64,000 nucleotides of DNA from Rhodoferax ferrireducens T118 (GCF_000013605.1 NC_007908.1:3038001-3102000); one strand, 5' to 3'; shown: positions 39,262 through 49,581, numbered from the stretch's first letter. Translations and numbers: made by a program. The notes: generated by a model from the sequence alone, not told the origin.

Positions 39262-40666
39262 GGGGAAACTCGATTCTGAAATGGGCGCCGCCTTGGTCCG
39301 GCAGCAGCTCGATGCGGCCGCCGTGTGCTGCAATATATTCGTGCACGATGGACAGGCCAATGCCGCTGCCCCGCACCACGTCGCTGGGTTGGCGCTCGCC
39401 ACGGTAAAACGGCTCGAAAATCCGCTCGCGATCAGCCAGGGCGACGCCCACACCCTGGTCGTGAATGTCGATGCGGACCAGGCCCGGCAGTTTACTCAGC
39501 TCCAGGCGGATGTCGCCTTTCAGCGGTGAGTAGCGGATGGCATTGGACAAGAGGTTGGCCAGCACCGTGCCGATTTTTTCGGGGTCCAGCTCCACCAGGA
39601 TCGGCTTGCCGACGACGATGACCGACAGCTCACGGGCACGCCATTGCAGACGCTGCGCGTCAACCTGGGCTTCAACCAGCTCCAGCAGGTTGGTCGTCCG
39701 GCGGTGCAACTGGCGGGCCTCAAACGCCGCGGTATTGAAGCGCAGCAGGTCTTCAATCTGGCCCTGCAAGACACCGGCGTTGTGGCGCAGGATTTGCGCG
39801 ATTTCTCGCTGCTCTGGGCTCAGTTCGCCGGCCACGCCGTCCTCCAGCAGGGAGACGCCTTCACGCAGCGATGCCAGCGGGGTCTTGAGTTCATGGGAAA
39901 TATGGCGCAAAAAACGTGATTTGTCGGCGTCGAGCTCGACCAGCCGAAGGCGCAGCCAGTTCAGCCGCTGCCCCACCATGGCCAGGTCGGCCGGACCCCG
40001 AATGGCAATCACCTGATCGAGCCGGTTTTCGCCCAGACCGACGATGGCATGTTCCAGGCGCTTCAGGGGCACCGTGAACCAGATGCCGAAAGCCAGCGCC
40101 ATGGCGACCGCCAGCACGATGGCCCAGGTGACTTGCTGCGCCAGGTGACTTCGGCTGTCTTCGAGCTTGGCTTCCAGCGCCTGGTTGCGCTGCTGGATGG
40201 TCTTTTGCACCTGCACCGCGATGGCCGAATTGACATGATCGAGTGAGCGAAACTCCTGCGCTATCTGGCGTTCCCGCTCCAGCGCGGTATCGGGTGCGCC
40301 GGTCAACAGGTCGCCAGCAGCTTGCAGGTGCGCTTGCCACTGCTGCTTGAGCCCGCTGGGCAGGCCTTGTGCTGTCAGGCTGGCCAGGAGGGTGGCGGCC
40401 TCGCGCGCCTGGTCGGAAAAGCGCACGCGCAAGACGCGGTCGTCCAGCACCACCGACTGGCGCGATGTGCGCTCCATGGAAACGCTGAGCTCGCTCAGTG
40501 ACTGGGCGAGCCGGCTGAGTTCAAGCGATTGGGACGCGCCGTCGCGGCTTTGCAGCGTGAGTTCTTCCAGCGTGAACAAGGCGCGCAACGAGGCCGCACC
40601 CAGCAAAGCGGCAATCAGCAAAAAAGCGATCACCAGCAGTTGCCGGAACGAAAATTTCTGCAGCAT
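39245..40666 (-). CDS. glrK: membrane sensor histidine kinase (GlrK/QseE type)
   Basis: 473 residues from the ATG at 40666; a TTG two codons earlier is possible. TM1 spans about residues 8-30 and TM2 179-200, enclosing a helical periplasmic domain of about 150 residues. HAMP-like sequence leads to the H-box FLRHISHELKTPLASL with His258. The ATPase domain has LSNAIRYSP, DIHDQGVGVAL and GSGIGLSIVHEYIA. It should phosphorylate the sigma-54 regulator encoded two genes downstream. The first signal may be envelope stress; the adjacent glucan genes suggest but do not prove this. Confidence 0.9.
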   Translation of the reverse strand: MLQKFSFRQLLVIAFLLIAALLGAASLRALFTLEELTLQSRDGASQSLELSRLAQSLSELSVSMERTSRQSVVLDDRVLRVRFSDQAREAATLLASLTAQGLPSGLKQQWQAHLQAAGDLLTGAPDTALERERQIAQEFRSLDHVNSAIAVQVQKTIQQRNQALEAKLEDSRSHLAQQVTWAIVLAVAMALAFGIWFTVPLKRLEHAIVGLGENRLDQVIAIRGPADLAMVGQRLNWLRLRLVELDADKSRFLRHISHELKTPLASLREGVSLLEDGVAGELSPEQREIAQILRHNAGVLQGQIEDLLRFNTAAFEARQLHRRTTNLLELVEAQVDAQRLQWRARELSVIVVGKPILVELDPEKIGTVLANLLSNAIRYSPLKGDIRLELSKLPGLVRIDIHDQGVGVALADRERIFEPFYRGERQPSDVVRGSGIGLSIVHEYIAAHGGRIELLPDQGGAHFRIEFPHVFKS

Positions 40667-40858
40667 CTTCAAAGGCTAGGGGGTGCGGTAGCGAAGGTGT
40701 TGCCAGTGCAACGCGGCCGCTTCAGACGGCACCTGTGTGTTGTTGGCGCTTCACGGCGTGGCAGGGAAGCTGGCACCATGACTCAAAAATTCATTGTAGA
40801 TCAATGATCTTGCCCCCGGAAGACGAATATAGGCCATCGCCAGGATGGCCTTTGTGCT

Positions 40859-42448
40859 TCAACTGGTGGACCGGCTATGGCCAAGGCTCAGCAGGGGTCC
40901 CTCGGCCAGCTTGAAGACACCGACGACTTGCTCCAGATGGCCCGCCTGATCCTGCATGGATTGCGCGGCGGCGGCAGCCTCTTGTACCAGTGCCGCATTT
41001 TGATGGGTGACATTGTTCATTTCGCCAATCGCATCGTTGACCCGCTCGATGCCCGCGGTCTGTTCAACGCTGGCGGCGGCAATGTCACCCATGATGTCGG
41101 TGACGTGGCGAATGCTGTCGACGATTTCAGTCATGGTGGTGCCGGCCTGATGGACCAGAGTGCTGCCCGCATCGACTTTGCCGACCGAGTCGCCGATCAG
41201 CGTCTTGATCTCATGGGCCGCGGCAGCTGAGCGCTGTGCCAGGCCGCGTACTTCTGCGGCGACGACCGCAAAACCGCGCCCCTGTTCACCGGCGCGCGCC
41301 GCTTCCACGGCCGCATTCAAGGCCAGGATGTTGGTCTGGAATGCGATGCCGTCGATGACGCCAATAATGTCGCCAATTTTTTTCGACGATGCATTGATGG
41401 ACTCCATGGTATGGACCACTTGCGCCACCACGGCCCCGCCTTTGACCGCGACCTCGGATGCGGAAATGGCAAGCTGATTGGCACGCCGCGCATTGTCGGT
41501 ATTCTGGTTGACCGTGGACGTGAGGTCTTGCATGGACGACGCGGTCTTCTCCAACGAACCGGCCTGCGACTCGGTCCGTCTGGACAGATCGAGATTGCCG
41601 CGGGCAATCTCACTGGAGGCGCCGAAGATGGTGTCGGTGCCCTCGCGCACCTGGCCGACGACTCGCACCAGGCTTTCATTCATGTCTTGCAAGGCCTGCT
41701 GCAGCTCGCCCATTTCGTTGTTGGAGTTAACCGAGATTTTCTGCGTCAGATCGCCAGCCGCAATGTTGCGTGCCACCTTCACCCCGAACTCCAGCGGCTG
41801 GGTGACGACTTTGCGAATGAACGGGTAGATCAGCATCAGCACCGGAATGCAGGTGATGAAGGCGGCAAGAATCGACTTCAGACGCTGATCAGCCAAGCCC
41901 GCGTTGACCTGATCGAGCGAGACTTTCATGCTGACCGCACCCAGCACGGTGTTCTCAGGCACCAGGTGACAGAGCGTGCAATCCTTGCCCAGGGAGTTCT
42001 TCATCGCCATGGTGGGACGCACCGCCCGCAGATATTCACCCTTGCCGTCGGATTCGACCTGGATGACTTCCTTGCCCGTCTGCAGCACCTGTTTTTCAAG
42101 CGCATCCGGATTGCTGTCATCCTTGGCGGTGCCGGGCCCAAAGAGCTTGCTGACGCTCTCGCCGCGCAGCACGCGCACGTCACGAATGGAGCCAAGCTGT
42201 TTGACCTGATCGAGAAACACATTGCGCTGTGCCACGGTGCCGGTCACCATCATGCCCGTGAGTCCCGCCATGGTGGCGTTGTGCATGCTGAGGGAAAATT
42301 CGCGCGCCTGATCCAGGGCCGCCTCGCGATAAACATAGCCTTGCCAGACGATCACCCCAGACCACACAACAATCAGGGCGGCTCCGATGGTGGCCAAGAG
42401 CTGTACCCAAATTTTATATTTAGCCACGCGCAAAATATGAGTCTTCAT
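40859..42448 (-). CDS. methyl-accepting chemotaxis protein with a c-type haem motif
   Basis: 529 residues from the ATG at 42448; the longer ORF to 42592 has no signal-like start. TM1 is about residues 15-37 and TM2 190-212, enclosing a periplasmic sensor of about 150 residues. That sensor contains CTLCH at residues 157-161, the covalent haem c attachment motif. HAMP follows TM2 ([20 protein letters not shown]), then a signalling domain with the hairpin tip [20 protein letters not shown] and [20 protein letters not shown]. No C-terminal CheR-binding pentapeptide is seen. A haem sensor suggests response to redox state or a diatomic gas, fitting the divergent nitrate genes. Confidence 0.88.
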   Translation of the reverse strand: MKTHILRVAKYKIWVQLLATIGAALIVVWSGVIVWQGYVYREAALDQAREFSLSMHNATMAGLTGMMVTGTVAQRNVFLDQVKQLGSIRDVRVLRGESVSKLFGPGTAKDDSNPDALEKQVLQTGKEVIQVESDGKGEYLRAVRPTMAMKNSLGKDCTLCHLVPENTVLGAVSMKVSLDQVNAGLADQRLKSILAAFITCIPVLMLIYPFIRKVVTQPLEFGVKVARNIAAGDLTQKISVNSNNEMGELQQALQDMNESLVRVVGQVREGTDTIFGASSEIARGNLDLSRRTESQAGSLEKTASSMQDLTSTVNQNTDNARRANQLAISASEVAVKGGAVVAQVVHTMESINASSKKIGDIIGVIDGIAFQTNILALNAAVEAARAGEQGRGFAVVAAEVRGLAQRSAAAAHEIKTLIGDSVGKVDAGSTLVHQAGTTMTEIVDSIRHVTDIMGDIAAASVEQTAGIERVNDAIGEMNNVTHQNAALVQEAAAAAQSMQDQAGHLEQVVGVFKLAEGPLLSLGHSRSTS

Positions 42449-42600
42449 GGGATCGAATGAAAAAGCCGATGATTTTATCGTGGGGTGACCTGGCCAGCCC
42501 CCCCCTCTTTCGGTTCTCTGGTGACCCCGCTCGTCCCCAGTGAGGGCGATGGCGAAATGACTGAATTGCTGCAACCAGCCGCAGCCCACCAATCAGCCCG

Positions 42601-42620
42601 CCTAGTTCTTTGGAACTAGG
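42601..42620. promoter_or_regulatory. palindrome upstream of narK1, possible NarL-type 7-2-7 site
   Basis: An inverted repeat with arms CCTAGTTC and GAACTAGG around TTTG lies 111 bp before the narK1 ATG. Within it TAGTTCT-TT-GGAACTA has the 7-2-7 spacing of NarL/NarP sites, but the third heptamer base departs from TACYYMT. A further TAGTTCTTT occurs at 42637-42645. The binding protein is unknown; no narXL gene is in the window. Confidence 0.45.
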
Positions 42621-42730
42621 AAAGCGGCATCGCGCATAGTTCTTTTTTCAAGAAAGACCTGTTCCACAGAGGGATAGCGTCGCAGGGTCGACAAACCTAA
42701 AGTCATGTCAATCCAAAAGGAGTTTTTGAC

Positions 42731-43987
42731 ATGACCAAGAAAGGGCAAGCCCTCTCGGTGCTGATGGTCAGCACATTCGCATTCACCGTGTGCTTCATGG
42801 TCTGGATGATGTTTGCCGTGATCGGCATCCCGATCAAGAAAACACTGGATCTCAATTCAACCCAATTTGGCATTCTGATGGCGATGCCCGTGTTGACCGG
42901 CTCGCTGATCCGGGTGCCACTGGGCATCTGGACGGATAAATTTGGCGGCCGCATTGTGATGACCGTCCTGATGGCGTCCACGGTGCCCGCCATCTGGCTC
43001 ATGACCTACGCCACCGCCTATTGGCACTACCTGAGCATTGGCCTCTTTGTCGGTATGGCGGGCGGCGCGTTTTCAGTCGGTACGCCGTACGTGGCACGCT
43101 GGTTTCCGAGAAAACAGCAGGGCTTTGCAATGGGTATTTTTGGCATGGGCAACGCCGGAGCCGCCTTGAACAAGTTTGTGGCGCCGGCGCTGGTGGTGGG
43201 TTTTGGCTGGACCATGGTGCCCAAGGTTTACGCCGGCATCATGCTCGGCACCGTCATTCTGTTCTGGTTGTTCAGCCACAGCGATCCAACGCACCAGGTG
43301 CCCAGCCACGTCAAATTTATCGATCAACTCAAGTCACTGAAAGACCCCAAAGTTTTCAAGTACTGCCAGTACTACAGCATCGTGTTTGGCGGCTATGTGG
43401 CCATGTCGCTGTGGATGGTGCAGTACTACGTGGGGGAGTTCGGGCTGGATATTCGCACCGCCGCTCTGCTGGCCGCGTGCTTTTCGCTCCCAGGCGGCAT
43501 CCTGCGTGCGGCGGGTGGCTGGCTGTCGGACAAATACGGTGCGCACTCCATGACCTGGTGGGTGCTGTGGGTCAGTTGGATCTGTCTCTTCTTGTTGAGC
43601 TATCCGCAGACCGATCTCACCATCGCCACCCTCAACGGCCCCATGACTTTCCACCTCGGCCTGAACGTTTATCTCTTCACCACTTTGATGTTCACCCTGG
43701 GCATTGCCTGGGGTTTTGGCAAGGCCAGCGTGTTCAAGTACATCAGCGATGACTACCCGCACAACATCGGCACCATCAGCGGCATTGTGGGTCTGGCCGG
43801 CGGCATGGGCGGCTTCTTGTTGCCCATCATGTTCGGTGCCCTGATGGACCTGACCGGCATCCGCTCCAGCGCCTTCATGCTGATGTACGGCGTGGTCTGG
43901 GTGTCGCTGATCTGGATGTACCTGACCGAGATACGCCGCAGCGAATTTCTGGGCAAGAGCGTCCCGGCGCCCGTGGCGCAGAACTGA
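42731..43987 (+). CDS. narK1: nitrate/nitrite MFS transporter NarK1
   Basis: 418 residues, 12 membrane helices, start 8-10 bp after AAAGGAG. The nitrate-porter motif GIFGMGNAGAALNKFVAPAL and the C-terminal DDYPHNIGTISGIVGLAGGM place it in the NarK/NasA family, type I. Family knowledge assigns type I proteins to proton-driven nitrate uptake. It is followed 24 bp later by a second, longer NarK gene and then narGHJI, so it supplies nitrate to the cytosolic active site of NarG. Confidence 0.93.
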   Translation: MTKKGQALSVLMVSTFAFTVCFMVWMMFAVIGIPIKKTLDLNSTQFGILMAMPVLTGSLIRVPLGIWTDKFGGRIVMTVLMASTVPAIWLMTYATAYWHYLSIGLFVGMAGGAFSVGTPYVARWFPRKQQGFAMGIFGMGNAGAALNKFVAPALVVGFGWTMVPKVYAGIMLGTVILFWLFSHSDPTHQVPSHVKFIDQLKSLKDPKVFKYCQYYSIVFGGYVAMSLWMVQYYVGEFGLDIRTAALLAACFSLPGGILRAAGGWLSDKYGAHSMTWWVLWVSWICLFLLSYPQTDLTIATLNGPMTFHLGLNVYLFTTLMFTLGIAWGFGKASVFKYISDDYPHNIGTISGIVGLAGGMGGFLLPIMFGALMDLTGIRSSAFMLMYGVVWVSLIWMYLTEIRRSEFLGKSVPAPVAQN

Positions 43988-44011
43988 AGCCAATTTTTTT
44001 GAAAGACCACA

Positions 44012-45640
44012 ATGACCAAGCAAGCAAGAACCGGTGTTGACATTGCCGACTGGCGCCCCGAAGACGAGCAGTTCTGGGAAAGCACCGGCAAAAGAATCGC
44101 CTACCGCAACCTGTGGATATCCATCCCCTGCCTGCTGTGCGGCTTTGCCGTCTGGGGCATGTGGGGCATCATCACGGTGCAGATGCTCAACCTGGGCTTC
44201 CCGTTCACCCAGGACGAGCTGTTCACGCTGACCGCGATCTCCGGGCTCGCCGGGGCGACTATGCGCATCCCCTCGTCTTTCTACATCCGCCTGGCCGGCG
44301 GGCGCAACACCATTTTCCTGACCACTGCCATGCTGCTGGCACCGGCCCTGGGCACTGGCATCGCCTTGCAGCACAAGGATTGGCCACTCTGGGTATTCCA
44401 GATGTTGGCGCTGTGGTCGGGCGTGGGCGGCGGCAACTTCGCCAGCTCGATGTCGAACATCACGACCTTCTTTCCCAAGCGCTTGCAGGGCACCGCGCTC
44501 GGGCTCAATGCCGGCTTGGGCAATTTCGGCGTCACCAGCATGCAGATCATCATCCCGCTGGTGATGACAGTCGGCATGTTTGGAGCCATGGGTGGAGACC
44601 CGATGCCGCTGATCAAGGACAGTGGCTGGATCTTCGGGAAGATTGCCGCCGGAACCCCGACCTGGATTCAAAACGCGGGGTTTGCCTGGATCTTGTCGCT
44701 CGTCCCCTTGTCCGCCCTGTGCTGGTTCGGCATGAACAACCTGCTTCCCATTTCACCGGACATCGGCGGTACCTTGATGGCGTTCATCAAGGTCACCTGG
44801 ATCTACACCTTGACTTTCATCCCGGCCGGGCTCGGTTTGTACCTCTACATGCCCGCACCCACCGGCCTGGGGCTGCTGAATATGTGGCTTGCCATGCCCT
44901 TGATCATCGTCGGCACCCTGTTTCTGATGAAGCTGGCGGCGTTCGGAACGATGAAAGACAACATTGCCAAGCAGTTCGCCATCTTCAGGAACAAGCACAC
45001 CTGGTCCCTGACGGTGCTTTACATCGTGACCTTCGGCTCGTTCATCGGCTTCTCGATGGCGCTGCCGCTGTCGATGAAGGTGATTTTTGGCGTCAGCCAT
45101 GTGCCGGACGCTGCCGGCGTCATGCAGCACACGCTGAACAACCCGAACGCGCCGGCGGTGCTGGCCTATGCGTGGATCGGTCCCTTCGTCGGCGCGCTGG
45201 TGCGCCCGATCGGCGGCTGGGTATCCGACAAGGTCGGCGGCTCGATCATTACCCAGGTGATCTCGGCGGTAATGGTGCTGGCCTCGGGCGCCGTTGGCTA
45301 CGTCATGATGCAGGCCTATGCATCGGCCACGCCCGAGCAGTACTTTTCCACCTTCATGTGGCTGTTCGTGGTGCTGTTCACGGCCAGCGGGATCGGCAAC
45401 GGCTCCACCTTCCGCACCATTGGCGTGATCTTTGATCGCCAACAGGCCGGCCCGGTGCTGGGCTGGACTTCCGCCGTGGCCGCTTACGGCGCGTTCATCG
45501 CCCCGGTGGTTATTGGTGCCCAGATCAAGGCTGGTACGCCCCAGATGGCGATGTACGGGTTTGCGGTGTTCTACGCCCTGTGCCTGGTGCTGAATTGGTG
45601 GTTCTACCTGCGTGCCGGCTCGGAAATCAAGAACCCATAA
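44012..45640 (+). CDS. narK2: nitrate/nitrite antiporter NarK2
   Basis: 542 residues, longer than NarK1 because of an N-terminal cytosolic segment and extra loop sequence. The signature GLNAGLGNFGVTSMQIIIPL matches the type II NarK motif, and another conserved block is GSFIGFSMALPLSMKVIFG. Type II NarK exchanges external nitrate for internal nitrite. Having types I and II together, as separate genes here and fused in some denitrifiers such as Paracoccus, allows both start-up uptake and steady exchange. A repeat-derived hairpin separates it from narG. Confidence 0.93.
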   Translation: MTKQARTGVDIADWRPEDEQFWESTGKRIAYRNLWISIPCLLCGFAVWGMWGIITVQMLNLGFPFTQDELFTLTAISGLAGATMRIPSSFYIRLAGGRNTIFLTTAMLLAPALGTGIALQHKDWPLWVFQMLALWSGVGGGNFASSMSNITTFFPKRLQGTALGLNAGLGNFGVTSMQIIIPLVMTVGMFGAMGGDPMPLIKDSGWIFGKIAAGTPTWIQNAGFAWILSLVPLSALCWFGMNNLLPISPDIGGTLMAFIKVTWIYTLTFIPAGLGLYLYMPAPTGLGLLNMWLAMPLIIVGTLFLMKLAAFGTMKDNIAKQFAIFRNKHTWSLTVLYIVTFGSFIGFSMALPLSMKVIFGVSHVPDAAGVMQHTLNNPNAPAVLAYAWIGPFVGALVRPIGGWVSDKVGGSIITQVISAVMVLASGAVGYVMMQAYASATPEQYFSTFMWLFVVLFTASGIGNGSTFRTIGVIFDRQQAGPVLGWTSAVAAYGAFIAPVVIGAQIKAGTPQMAMYGFAVFYALCLVLNWWFYLRAGSEIKNP

Positions 45641-45664
45641 GCCATTTGCTCCAACGCCCATGTG

Positions 45665-45720
45665 CTTAATATGCTATTTATTTAATAGCAAATTAAGCAG
45701 ATAACACGGGGGCTTGAGCC
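45665..45720 (-). repeat. dispersed repeat copy with hairpin between narK2 and narG
   Basis: Arms CTTAAT-A-TGCTATT and AATAGCA-A-ATTAAG flank a TATTT loop (45665-45697), making a 13-bp stem with one A/A mismatch. On the minus strand the element then reads into the repeat's AGCCCCCGT block with 16 nt before GCTA, identical to the spacing in the 33336 copy. It fills most of the 111-bp narK2-narG spacer and could affect operon mRNA stability. Confidence 0.75.
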
Positions 45721-45751
45721 TGTTTTTATATAAACTCTACCGAGGTACTCC

Positions 45752-48700
45752 ATGAGCCACTTTCTGGATCGACTGACTTACTTTTCACAACCCAAAGAGC
45801 CTTTCTCGGGCGAGCACGGCGTCACCACAGGTGAAGACCGCACCTGGGAAGACGCCTACCGCGACCGCTGGGCGCACGACAAGATCGTGCGCTCCACCCA
45901 CGGGGTGAACTGCACTGGCTCCTGCTCGTGGAAGATCTATGTCAAGGGCGGCATCGTGACCTGGGAAACCCAGCAGACCGATTACCCCCGCACCCGCTGG
46001 GACATGCCCAACCACGAACCGCGGGGGTGCGCACGCGGCGCCAGTTACAGCTGGTATTTGTACAGCGCCAACCGGGTCAAATACCCGATGGTGCGTGGCC
46101 GCCTGCTTAAATTGTGGCGCGAAGCCCGTCAGTCCCATGATCCGGTCGATGCCTGGGCCTCGATTGCCCAGTCTGAGCCTAAGCGCCGCGAATACCAGAG
46201 CGTGCGCGGCCTGGGCGGCTTTGTGCGTTCCAGCTGGGAGGAAGTCAATGAGATGGTGGCGGCAGCCAACGTTTACACCATCAAGCAACACGGCCCGGAT
46301 CGCATCATCGGCTTTTCGCCCATTCCCGCCATGTCCATGGTGTCGTACGCTGCCGGCAGCCGCTACCTGAGCCTGATCGGTGGCGTGCCGATCAGCTTTT
46401 ACGACTGGTACTGCGACCTGCCACCGGCCAGCCCGCAAGTCTGGGGTGAGCAAACCGACGTGCCGGAGTCGGCCGACTGGTACAACTCCACGTTCATCAT
46501 TGCCTGGGGCTCCAACGTGCCGCAGACACGCACGCCGGACGCCCATTTCTTCACCGAGGTGCGCTACAAAGGGGCCAAGACGGTGGCGGTGACGCCCGAT
46601 TATTCAGAAGTGGCCAAGCTGTCCGACATCTGGATGAAGCCCAAGCAAGGGACCGATGCGGCGGTGGCGATGGCCATGGGCCACGTCATCCTGAAGGAGT
46701 TTTACTTCCCCGATGGCGGCAAACCGCGCAGCGCGTACTTTGACAACTACGTGCGCCGTTACACCGACATGCCCATGCTGGTGATGCTGAAAGAACATCA
46801 GTTGCCCAATGGCGACACGGTGATGGTGCCGGATCGTTATGTGCGCGCCTCTGACTTCAATGGCAAGCTCGGCGCCGCCAACAACCCCGAATGGAAAACG
46901 GTGGCCTTCGACGACAACGGCAAAGTGGTTTTGCCCAACGGGGCTATCGGTTTCCGCTGGGGCGCAGACGGCCGCGCCGATGAAGGCCAATGGAATCTTG
47001 AAGCCAAGGAAGCCCGCCACGGCACTGAGGTCAAGCTCAAGCTCTCGGTGCTCGAAGGTGAGAACCCAAGCAGCGAGACGGCCAAGGTCGGTTTCCCCTA
47101 CTTCGGCGGCATCGTCAGTGAGCACTTTCCGAACAACGCCACCGGAGCGGGTGCCAACAATGTGCTGGTGCGCACGGTGCCGGTGCAACGCATTTCGCTC
47201 GGAAAAGAAGGCGACCAGCGCGACGCCCTGGTCGCTACCGTGTTCGACCTGCAAGTGGCCAACTATGGTGTGGCACGGGGCCTGCCGGGCGAGCTGGCGG
47301 CGAAGGATTTCAACGACGACACGCCTTACACACCAGCCTGGCAGGAGCGCATCACCGGCACGCCGCGCGAGCAGCTCATCACGGTGGCGCGCCAGTTTGC
47401 CGAAAACGCCGACAAGACGCAGGGCAAGTCGATGGTGATCATTGGCGCGGCCATGACCCACTGGTACCACTGCGACATGAACTACCGCGGTGTCATCAAC
47501 ATGTTGATGATGTGCGGCTGCATTGGCCAAAGCGGCGGCGGCTGGGCGCACTACGTGGGCCAGGAAAAACTCAGGCCCCAGACCGGCTGGACCGCACTCG
47601 CCTTTGCGCTGGACTGGGTGCGCCCGCCGCGGCAAATGAATGGCACCAGCTTCTTTTACACCCACACCGATCAGTGGCGCTATGAAAAACTGGGTGTGGA
47701 TGAAATCCTGTCGCCGCTGGCTGACAAGTCCAAATTTGGCGGCAGCATGATTGACTACAACGTGCGCGCCGAGCGCATGGGCTGGTTGCCGTCGGCACCC
47801 CAACTCAAGACCAATCCGTTCCAGGTGGTACGCGACGCCTTTGCTGCGGGCATGGACGCCAAAGACTACACCGTCAAGAGCCTGAAAGACGGCTCGCTGC
47901 AGATGAGCTGCGAGGACCCGGACCATCCTGACAACTGGCCGCGCAACATGTTCATCTGGCGCTCCAACATCTTGGGCTCCAGCGGCAAGGGACACGAGTA
48001 CTTTTTGAAGCATCTGCTGGGCACCACGCATGGCGTGCAAGGCAAGGACCTGGGCGCTGACGAAGCCCGGCCGACCGAAGTGGTCTGGCATGACAATGCC
48101 CCTGAAGGCAAGCTGGACCTGGTTGTGACGCTGGACTTCCGCATGAGCACCACCTGCCTGTACTCCGACATCGTGCTGCCGACCGCCACCTGGTACGAGA
48201 AGAACGACCTCAACACCAGTGACATGCACCCCTTCATTCACCCGCTGTCCACCGCCGTGGACCCGGCCTGGCAGTCCCGCAGCGACTGGGAAATCTACAA
48301 AGGCTTTGCCAAGAAATTCAGCGAAGTGTGTGTCGGCCATCTGGGCGTTGAGCGTGAAATGGTGCTGACGCCCTTGATGCACGATTCCCCCGCCGAGCTT
48401 GCGCAGCCGTTTGGCGTGCAAGACTGGAAACGTGGCGAGATTGACCTGATCCCCGGCAAGACCGCACCCAATATGACGGTGGTGGAGCGGGATTATCCGA
48501 ATGTGTACAAGCGCTTCACGGCCCTGGGCCCGCTGATGAACAAGGTCGGCAACGCTGGCAAGGGCATCGCTTGGAACACACAGACCGAGGTCAGACAACT
48601 CGGTGAGCTCAACGGACTGGAAACGGCTGAGGGGGTGACCTGCGGCATGCCCAAAATTGAAACCGACATCGACGCCTGTGAGGTGATCCTGCAGCTCGCA

Positions 48701-49570
48701 CCGGAAACCAACGGGCACGTGGCCGTCAAAGCCTGGGAGGCTTTGAGCAAACAGACCGGGCGGGACCACACCCACCTGGCGATACACCGTGAAGACGAAA
48801 AGATACGCTTTCGCGATATTCAGGCGCAGCCGCGCAAGATCATCAGCTCGCCGACCTGGAGCGGCATTGAGTCCGAAACCGTTTCCTACACCGCCAACTA
48901 CACCAATGTGCATGAGTACATTCCATGGCGCACCCTCACCGGTCGCCAGCAGTTCTACATGGATCATCCGTGGATGGCCGCGTTTGGCGAAGGCTTCACC
49001 AGCTACCGCCCACCGGTTGACCTCAAGACCACCGCCGGAATCCAGGGCATCAAGCCCAACGGCAACACGGAGATTGCGCTGAACTTCATCACGCCGCACC
49101 AGAAGTGGGGTATTCACTCCACCTACAGCGACAACCTGATGATGCTCACGCTCAGCCGTGGGGGTGCCATCGTCTGGATTAGCGAAGACGACGCCAAGAG
49201 CGCGGGCATTGAGGACAACGACTGGATCGAGCTGTTCAACGTCAACGGTGCATTAACGGCGCGCGCGGTGGTCAGCCAACGGGTCAAGCCCGGCATGGTG
49301 ATGATGTACCACGCACAGGAAAAGATCATCAACATCCCGGGCTCCGAGATCACCGGTGGCCGGGGCGGCATTCACAACTCGGTGACCCGCATTGTGCTCA
49401 AGCCGACTCACATGATTGGTGGCTACGCGCAATTCAGTTACGGCTTCAACTACTACGGAACCATTGGCACCAACCGCGATGAGTTTGTCGTGGTGCGCAA
49501 GATGAACAAGGTGGATTGGCTGGATGACGACTCTGGTGCAACCGACAACTCGACCGCAGCCCACGCCTAA
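45752..49570 (+). CDS. narG: respiratory nitrate reductase alpha subunit NarG
   Basis: 1272 residues. The FS0 iron-sulfur ligands are His50, Cys54, Cys58 and Cys93 (HGVNCTGSC, then RGC), and the molybdenum ligand Asp222 lies in YDWYCDLPPASPQ, close to E. coli NarG numbering. WGSNVPQTRTPDAHFFTEVR and QGTDAAVAMAMGHVIL bind the bis-MGD cofactor. No Tat signal is seen at the N-terminus, so the active site faces the cytosol. It reduces nitrate to nitrite using electrons from NarH and NarI. The narH gene starts 12 bp downstream. Confidence 0.98.
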   Translation: MSHFLDRLTYFSQPKEPFSGEHGVTTGEDRTWEDAYRDRWAHDKIVRSTHGVNCTGSCSWKIYVKGGIVTWETQQTDYPRTRWDMPNHEPRGCARGASYSWYLYSANRVKYPMVRGRLLKLWREARQSHDPVDAWASIAQSEPKRREYQSVRGLGGFVRSSWEEVNEMVAAANVYTIKQHGPDRIIGFSPIPAMSMVSYAAGSRYLSLIGGVPISFYDWYCDLPPASPQVWGEQTDVPESADWYNSTFIIAWGSNVPQTRTPDAHFFTEVRYKGAKTVAVTPDYSEVAKLSDIWMKPKQGTDAAVAMAMGHVILKEFYFPDGGKPRSAYFDNYVRRYTDMPMLVMLKEHQLPNGDTVMVPDRYVRASDFNGKLGAANNPEWKTVAFDDNGKVVLPNGAIGFRWGADGRADEGQWNLEAKEARHGTEVKLKLSVLEGENPSSETAKVGFPYFGGIVSEHFPNNATGAGANNVLVRTVPVQRISLGKEGDQRDALVATVFDLQVANYGVARGLPGELAAKDFNDDTPYTPAWQERITGTPREQLITVARQFAENADKTQGKSMVIIGAAMTHWYHCDMNYRGVINMLMMCGCIGQSGGGWAHYVGQEKLRPQTGWTALAFALDWVRPPRQMNGTSFFYTHTDQWRYEKLGVDEILSPLADKSKFGGSMIDYNVRAERMGWLPSAPQLKTNPFQVVRDAFAAGMDAKDYTVKSLKDGSLQMSCEDPDHPDNWPRNMFIWRSNILGSSGKGHEYFLKHLLGTTHGVQGKDLGADEARPTEVVWHDNAPEGKLDLVVTLDFRMSTTCLYSDIVLPTATWYEKNDLNTSDMHPFIHPLSTAVDPAWQSRSDWEIYKGFAKKFSEVCVGHLGVEREMVLTPLMHDSPAELAQPFGVQDWKRGEIDLIPGKTAPNMTVVERDYPNVYKRFTALGPLMNKVGNAGKGIAWNTQTEVRQLGELNGLETAEGVTCGMPKIETDIDACEVILQLAPETNGHVAVKAWEALSKQTGRDHTHLAIHREDEKIRFRDIQAQPRKIISSPTWSGIESETVSYTANYTNVHEYIPWRTLTGRQQFYMDHPWMAAFGEGFTSYRPPVDLKTTAGIQGIKPNGNTEIALNFITPHQKWGIHSTYSDNLMMLTLSRGGAIVWISEDDAKSAGIEDNDWIELFNVNGALTARAVVSQRVKPGMVMMYHAQEKIINIPGSEITGGRGGIHNSVTRIVLKPTHMIGGYAQFSYGFNYYGTIGTNRDEFVVVRKMNKVDWLDDDSGATDNSTAAHA

Positions 49571-49581
49571 GGAGAACGAAT

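Noticed and set aside
39262..39453. Longer form of the QseG-like lipoprotein gene.
   Set aside because: The extension lies within the kinase coding region and has no signal peptide; the shorter form has a clear lipobox.
43334..44671. Antisense frame spanning the narK1/narK2 junction.
   Set aside because: Covers parts of two real genes on the other strand and lacks any family motif.
44113..45435. Frame-shifted plus-strand ORF inside narK2.
   Set aside because: Arg/His-rich shadow frame; narK2 in the other frame has full family motifs.
46604..49117. A very long open frame antisense to narG (837 codons).
   Set aside because: It is a mirror of strong GC-biased codon use in narG, has no recognisable domain and no plausible start signal. 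NarG itself is unmistakable.
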